In this document: one piece after another, positions 59,060 through 64,000 of the stretch
Position numbering within the stretch: position 1 is the first letter of the stretch
Layout of the letters: every line of letters begins with the position of its first letter
Origin: Biomphalaria glabrata
Lineage: Eukaryota; Mollusca; Gastropoda; Planorbidae
Direction of reading: 5' to 3'
NCBI RefSeq assembly: GCF_947242115.1
Contig: NC_074718.1
Location: 46,028,199 to 46,092,198, forward strand
DNA: 64,000 bases
Translations under genes and position numbers: made by a program
Notes under the pieces: generated by a model
Seen by the model: the letters and a program-made list of their open reading frames with translations, nothing else
Databases searched by the model: none
Told to the model about the DNA's origin: nothing

Positions 59060-60005
59060 GTACAGTCCATCCAGTCACGGTCTGACGACGCTGTTTTACA
59101 GCCACAAAGTTGTCTGGAGCAAACAGACTGAGACATGTTTGTAAACAACTGCCCTGACATAGATGAACTTACCACAACCGTTAATTCGTATATCCAATTT
59201 TGTGAAAACAAGATTGTACCAAAGAAGAAAATTAAAACATTCAGTAATAATTGACCCTGGATGACCAAAGAAATAAAGGAAGCGATTCTATACAAGAAAA
59301 GAATGTTCAAGAGCAGTTCTTCTGAATTCATCTCAGCCAAAAGAACCCTTAAAAAGAAATTATTTGAAGGAAAAGAGAGATTCAAGGAAAAAATTGAAAG
59401 CTCTTTCAAGAAAAATAACTAAAGCTTGTTGGAGTGGCTTAAAACAAATTACTGGCTACGTACCCAAGCGCAAACCAATGTGCGTCGCTGACAATAACAA
59501 ATTTTTTCAATGAATTAAATGATTTCTAATGCCGATTTGACTGCTTGAGAAAGACCACCATGATTTATTGGCATGATTTGAAAACAGTAATAAAAAACCA
59601 GTCTCAAGAACTGTTCAATAAACAAGAAGTGACTAAAGATATTTAAACAAGTAAACACCGCCAAAGCCTCGGGACCCAACAAAGTAAGTGGCAAACTTGT
59701 AAAGCTATGTGCGGAATAACTGGCTTATATCTTTTGTGCTATATTCAACAAGTCCTGGCAAATGCACAAAATGTCTTCCATTTGGAAGATATCTGAAATA
59801 ATTCCAGTACCTAAAAAGATCATTGTTTCCAACATCGACCTACGTCCAGTAGCACTTACATCAATGCCAATGAAGTGCCTGGAGAAAATGATTTTAAAAC
59901 ATCTACTGAAAGAAGTCGAAACAGGTCTTGACCGCCGCACCAGTTCGCTTACAAACCATCAAGAAGTATAGAAGATGCAATACTAATCATGCTGAATTGT
60001 CTATA
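59060..60005 (+). mobile_element. CR1/Rex1-like LINE, middle part, decayed
   Basis: The plus strand, over changing frames, reads NSYIQFCENKIVPKKKIKTF, PWMTKEIKEAILYKKRMFK, LKKKLFEGKERFKEKIESSF, FKQVNTAKASGPNKVSGKLV and the frame 59762-59971 SSIWKISEIIPVPKKIIVS then DLRPVALTSMPMKCLEKMI. These are the blocks leading into the reverse transcriptase of CR1-group LINEs. The copy breaks off at about 60005 against a hAT-like end, before the catalytic site. Confidence 0.8.
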
Positions 60006-60006
60006 C

Positions 60007-60541
60007 CAGTGATGCCCAACCTTATACGGCCTGTGGGCCATTTTAATTTCTAACACTCGTGTCGCGGGCCACATTAACAAAAAGATACCAAAAAATGAAT
60101 TAGAGAATAAACCATTTTAAATAGAAATATTACAAAATTGTGGCTCCAATAGGCCTACTTACACCATAATTAAGTTACGTAACAAGGGTTTCAGTTGTCT
60201 TATACCTGAAAAAGTTTTCTACTAAAATAAGTACTTGTAAACATTGTGATCATACCATCAATTTTTGTTCGGAAATGTGCAAGGCTTATGTAGACAACAC
60301 GGCGTAGAAATCTATTGTCCTTATTGTTCGAAATTTCTCAAGCTGGAAATCTGGATTTGTTAGTCAATCAGTTCCAGTTGGCGTCACTCCTCAGCGGCAA
60401 TAGTAATTATTTCAAAATCTGCTGCTCTGTCATTTAGTTTTGAAGAGATTTTCACCAACACCGTCTACTCGACTCACTTTGCTATTGTCATGCCAGAAAG
60501 GCTGACAGCTTCATTTTTTTTTCAGGCCGATTTTATTCCAT
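60007..60541. mobile_element. hAT-like element, one end only
   Basis: CAGTGATGCCCAACCTTATA followed by 'cggcctgtgggccat' and 'tcgcgggccac' is the typical start of a hAT-type element (compare 27935). No matching right end is found before the LTR that starts at 60542, so the copy is cut short, perhaps by the LTR insertion. Confidence 0.6.
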
Positions 60542-60833
60542 TGTAATGACACAAGATGCGTAGAAGTTGATGTGAATCGGGTTTTTCCTAAGTAATGTGA
60601 CGAGTAAGAACAGAGTAGGTTGATGAACAAGAAGAATAACGGACAAGACACCTAAGAGGACGACGCTAGGCTAGCGACGACAGAGGACTGTGCCCTTTTT
60701 ATTGTTTATTAAATTGTTGAAGTTATCAGCCTGCGTTATTAAGTATATTCTTGATTCATTCTGTTGTTGTGTCATATGGACTCGCATGCACCAGTAACAT
60801 AGATAGACTCATCAACAAAATAGACCATCAACA
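60542..60833 (+). mobile_element. Fossil LTR with primer-site-like sequence
   Basis: The same 292-bp LTR as at 3525-3816, same strand. It is followed after four bases by TGGCGACCC, which resembles a primer-binding site, so this copy is in the 5' LTR position. No gag or pol frame is recognisable downstream, and no matching 3' LTR is seen before the window ends. The element is incomplete within the window. The likeness of the two copies suggests young age. Confidence 0.7.
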
Positions 60834-60837
60834 GATG

Positions 60838-62760
60838 TGGCGACCCACGACGGCCAGGGCGTCATTTTGATCTACAATCTAGTTAACTTCGTGTTCTGGA
60901 TATATCTATCTACAATTCTACACTTGGCGAAGTACACTGGAGAAGTACTGGATTAACATTCGTTTATTTCTACTAGATCTACCCTACGTCTGTGCTAATT
61001 ATCTGGACTGCAGCTGGATTTTGGCATCTTTGTTCCAGTGGATCTAGACTTTCTATTAGAGAAAATTCGAAACCGTTACCAGCGTCTAGCTTTGTCAGCC
61101 ATGTTGGATATTTTTAGATTGAACTTGGATCTATATTGACTAGATCTATATTGAGTATATTTATTGTGTCTGAATCCAGAACTATTTCGTCCGTGTAAGT
61201 GATCTAGGGCAGTCCGTCGTCAGTATACCTCTATCTAAATATATATACCTCAAGACTACTCAAGAGTGAAGATACCTCATTTTGTCAGGTTTATCTGTTT
61301 ATTGTGAGTACGGAAAGTCATCTGAGTCTACATATCTAGTATCTACAAGCTGACCGTTGGATCGAGTCACCTTGTCAGGTTTGTTTTTCAAGCTATTAAT
61401 TGACTGTTGCAGTGTTGCTGAGCTTACAATCTAATCTACACACGAGTGATGGTATACCCTACTACCACACTGCGTGACCATCTAATCAACTTGTAAAGTT
61501 GACTAATTTATATTCATCAAAAGAGAGAGTTGGACTTAGTCATTTTTTTTACCTCTCTTGAGACAGCACCACCAGCTTGTCTCAGTATTGACTTATGTTC
61601 CTGACCTGAAGACAGAAGCCAGCACCAACAGATCATCAAGTGGAACCGGAACCTTGGAACCCTACCAGAGGACTTTATCTGAGAACCGTACCATACTGTG
61701 GCAGCAACAGGAGAGATTGGCCTAACTCAGTACTGCCTGTCGAGTAGCCATTGTGGGAGCACACCTTGCCTTGCCTAAGACAAAGACAGTGGGGAACTTG
61801 TGTGGAACTGACCGTTGTAGCTCCGTGGACTGAACAAAGGGGATCTAACTAAAGATAAGTTTATTTTTTCTCTCCATTATTATTAAATTAAGTCTATTAG
61901 GGACAGTAGATCTTTGTTAAGAGCAGGTTGCCTGATAAGGGCGTCATTATAGGACACATTAGAAAGTGGACCTGCTCCATTTAATAAAGTCTCGATGATT
62001 GTTTAGATTGTCTTGTTTTGTTCGTATCCACGTACATTTTATTTTTTTTTAGAAGTCAAGTGAAGTTATCTTTATTTGTCTCTTTCAGTGTATACTTCCT
62101 CTAAAAAGTCTCATCTCATTAGAATAGATTTATTTTTTTTGTGTCTTATTACGTTTATTTTACATTATTCTTATTATATATTAGTAATTTTATCTTAAGT
62201 AGATAAGGTAAGCCACGTTTAATCTAGATTATAAATTCTAGATTGTTTCCAGGTATTAACTAAATTGTTATACCTATGAGAGCTTTAGATCTATTTTATC
62301 CTGAGGACAACTGAGTCTAAGGAGTAATTATTTATATATAGATCTTTTGTCCCGATTAATCGGTTGACATTATTTTATAGATGTGTTTAAACACAGTCTA
62401 ATTGGTCAGAATAAAATTTTTTGTCAGTATCACTGAATTGTGATTTACTGTTGGAGGTATAATATTGATTTATCTATTTGAAGTTGTATTGAAGTTGTAT
62501 TGAATCTAGACTAGTGACTAGAATAGTCCTAGGGGTATTTATTGGCAAGAAGTAAGTCCATTGAATTAAGTATTGAGGTATTGATAAAGGTATATGATAT
62601 TTGTTTATGTGGTCTAAAGTAAGTCCACTGAATTAAGGTGATATAAAATTTTGAGTTGTATTCAAGTATTGTGGCTGTGAGTAAGTCCACTGAGGTAATA
62701 TTTCTTGATATAACATTGAGCAAAGGTATTTAAATATATAAATATATATATATATATTAC
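60838..62760. other. Gene-free DNA after the LTR
   Basis: Could be the leader of the LTR element or unrelated DNA. 'agtaagtccactgaattaag'-like words recur three times at about 62549-62695. No coding frame of note. Confidence 0.4.
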
Positions 62761-62770
62761 TTACTTAGAC

Positions 62771-64000
62771 TTAGGTCCTCCCGCGCCGTTCGGCGCATTG
62801 GGCGGCAAGCTGTCTCCATAATGATCTGTCACTGGCAATGTCTGAAGCCTCTTCCCATCTGGTGTCCACTGTTCTGAGGTCCTCCATGAAGGTGTGTCGC
62901 CAGGTAATACGAGGACGTCCCTGTTTGCGCTTTCCTCGTTTTGGCTTCCATGTTATCGCAACTCTTGGTGTGCGTAATTCATTTTGACGTAGAACATGTC
63001 CCGCAAACCTCATGCGACGCTCAGTCACAACCTCACTAAGTGTTCGACTCCCAGTTCGGCAAAGGATTTCCTTGTTTGAGATCCGGTCTGTGTAACTGAC
63101 TCCTAAAATCCGTCTCAGCCATCTCTGTTGAGCCACATTTAGTCTTTTCTCAATTTTGACAGATGACTTCCACGTCTCACATGCATATGTAGCAGTTGGA
63201 ATGACGATTGTGTTGAGAAGGTGTATTTTTGTCTCGAGTCCAATGGCTTGGCTAGTCCAAATAGGCTGCAGCCTTTGGAAAATGCTCCCTGCCTTTCCTA
63301 TTCGGCACGCTACATCATGGTAAGCATCTCCATCATTTGTTATGATGCTGCCAAGGTACGTGAACTTGTCCAGCTCTTCAAGCTTTGACTCGCCAAGTCT
63401 GACGGGGACACCCTTTGCCTTATATCCCACTCGCATAATTTTAGTCTTATCCAAGTTTATGCGGAGGCCAATTTTGGGTGCCTCTCTGTCTAGGCTCTCC
63501 GTCATTTCTTGAATGCATTTATTTGTAGCCCCGAGTAGTGCAACATCATCAGCAAAGTCCAAGTCCGTCAATCGGAGTTGTTCATGCCATGGAATACCAA
63601 AGGCAGTCTGGTTCATTGCTCTCCTCATTATGTAGTCGATGGCTAGGAGGAAAAGGAAGGGAGATAAGATGCACCCCTGTCTCACACCTGTCTCGATTGT
63701 AAAAAACTCTGTTGTTCCCTCTTCTGTTTTAATGCAACAACTAGACTGACTGTAAAGGTGTCGTAGGATCTGGACGAATTTTTCTGGTATACCGTATTCT
63801 CTAACTATTTTCCATAGTGATTCTCGGTGGACACTATCAAACGCTTTTTTGAAGTCCACGAAACTGATCGTTAGCCGTTGTTGGTACTCAAAACTTTGTT
63901 CTATGATATTTCGTAAAACGAAAATCTGCTCTGTACATGATCTGCCTCTTCGGAAACCTGCTTGTTCTTCTCTGAGCCTTTCATCTACAGACTGTTGAAG
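62771..64000 (-). mobile_element. RTE-like LINE reverse transcriptase, open to window edge
   Basis: One uninterrupted minus-strand frame enters at the window edge and ends at 62771. From the edge: REEQAGFRRGRSCTEQIFVL, SFVDFKKAFDSVHRESLWKI (catalytic Asp), ETGVRQGCILSPFLFLLAID, LTDLDFADDVALLGATN (catalytic FADD), FTYLGSIITNDGDAYHDVAC, a thumb region, then RRMRFAGHVLRQNELRTPRV, a KRGKRKQGRPRITWRHTF motif and LAAQCAERRGRT. The 3' UTR is about 20 bp and ends in TAAGTAAGTAA and TA repeats, as RTE-type LINEs do. The first methionine-like start inside the frame is only an artefact; the protein continues outside the window. With intact catalytic residues and no stop, this is the youngest-looking LINE here and may belong to an active family. 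Confidence 0.85.

Overview
The window looks like nuclear DNA of an invertebrate, most likely a freshwater heterobranch snail of the Biomphalaria/Bulinus/Physella kind. It is AT-rich, its genes are broken by GT-AG introns, it has no bacterial gene layout, and about half of it is transposon-derived. It is dense in tRNA-derived SINEs, LINE fragments, GATA/GACA and 'AGATCTAGATCT' simple sequence. The organism call is recalled repeat style plus inference; no search was run. Layout: 0-6 kb holds simple repeats, scrambled LINE pieces, a fossil LTR and the 3' end of a CR1/Rex1-like LINE. 6.06-9.59 kb is a near-complete DNA transposon with 16-bp inverted ends and an intron-containing Mutator-like transposase, sitting inside an older SINE. 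10-12.4 kb holds SINEs, GATA arrays and a long inverted repeat. 14.47-17.26 kb is a large transposase-like gene of a family I cannot name, interrupted by one in-frame TGA and one homopolymer frameshift. 18.4-21 kb holds a 60-bp array and old LINE pieces. 21.6-33.7 kb is a multi-exon kinesin-12 (KIF15-like) locus on the + strand that has lost several motor exons, carries stops and hosts many insertions; I call it a pseudogene. 36.2-38.05 kb is a LINE copy with an inverted 5' part (twin priming), itself hit by a SINE. 38.9-41.4 kb is a non-autonomous element with inverted ends and repeated TATCGAACA boxes. 42.3 kb has a 66-bp tandem array. 43.98-49.01 kb is a six-exon MBLAC1-like metallo-beta-lactamase-fold gene whose splice phases fit, but whose main metal motif is lost. 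49.2-58.8 kb holds scattered exons of an unidentified coiled-coil gene, interrupted by another element with inverted ends, a 111-bp array and LINE pieces. 59-64 kb holds a CR1/Rex1-like LINE, a partial hAT-like end, a fossil LTR with primer-site-like sequence, and an open RTE-like reverse transcriptase running off the window end. There is no operon-like cooperation: the host loci are independent (motor protein, hydrolase-fold protein, coiled-coil protein) and the rest is mobile DNA. Two themes stand out. First, three neighbouring host loci all show decay or loss of key residues. Second, several otherwise open reading frames are broken by a single base in an A or T run, which may be assembly error rather than biology.
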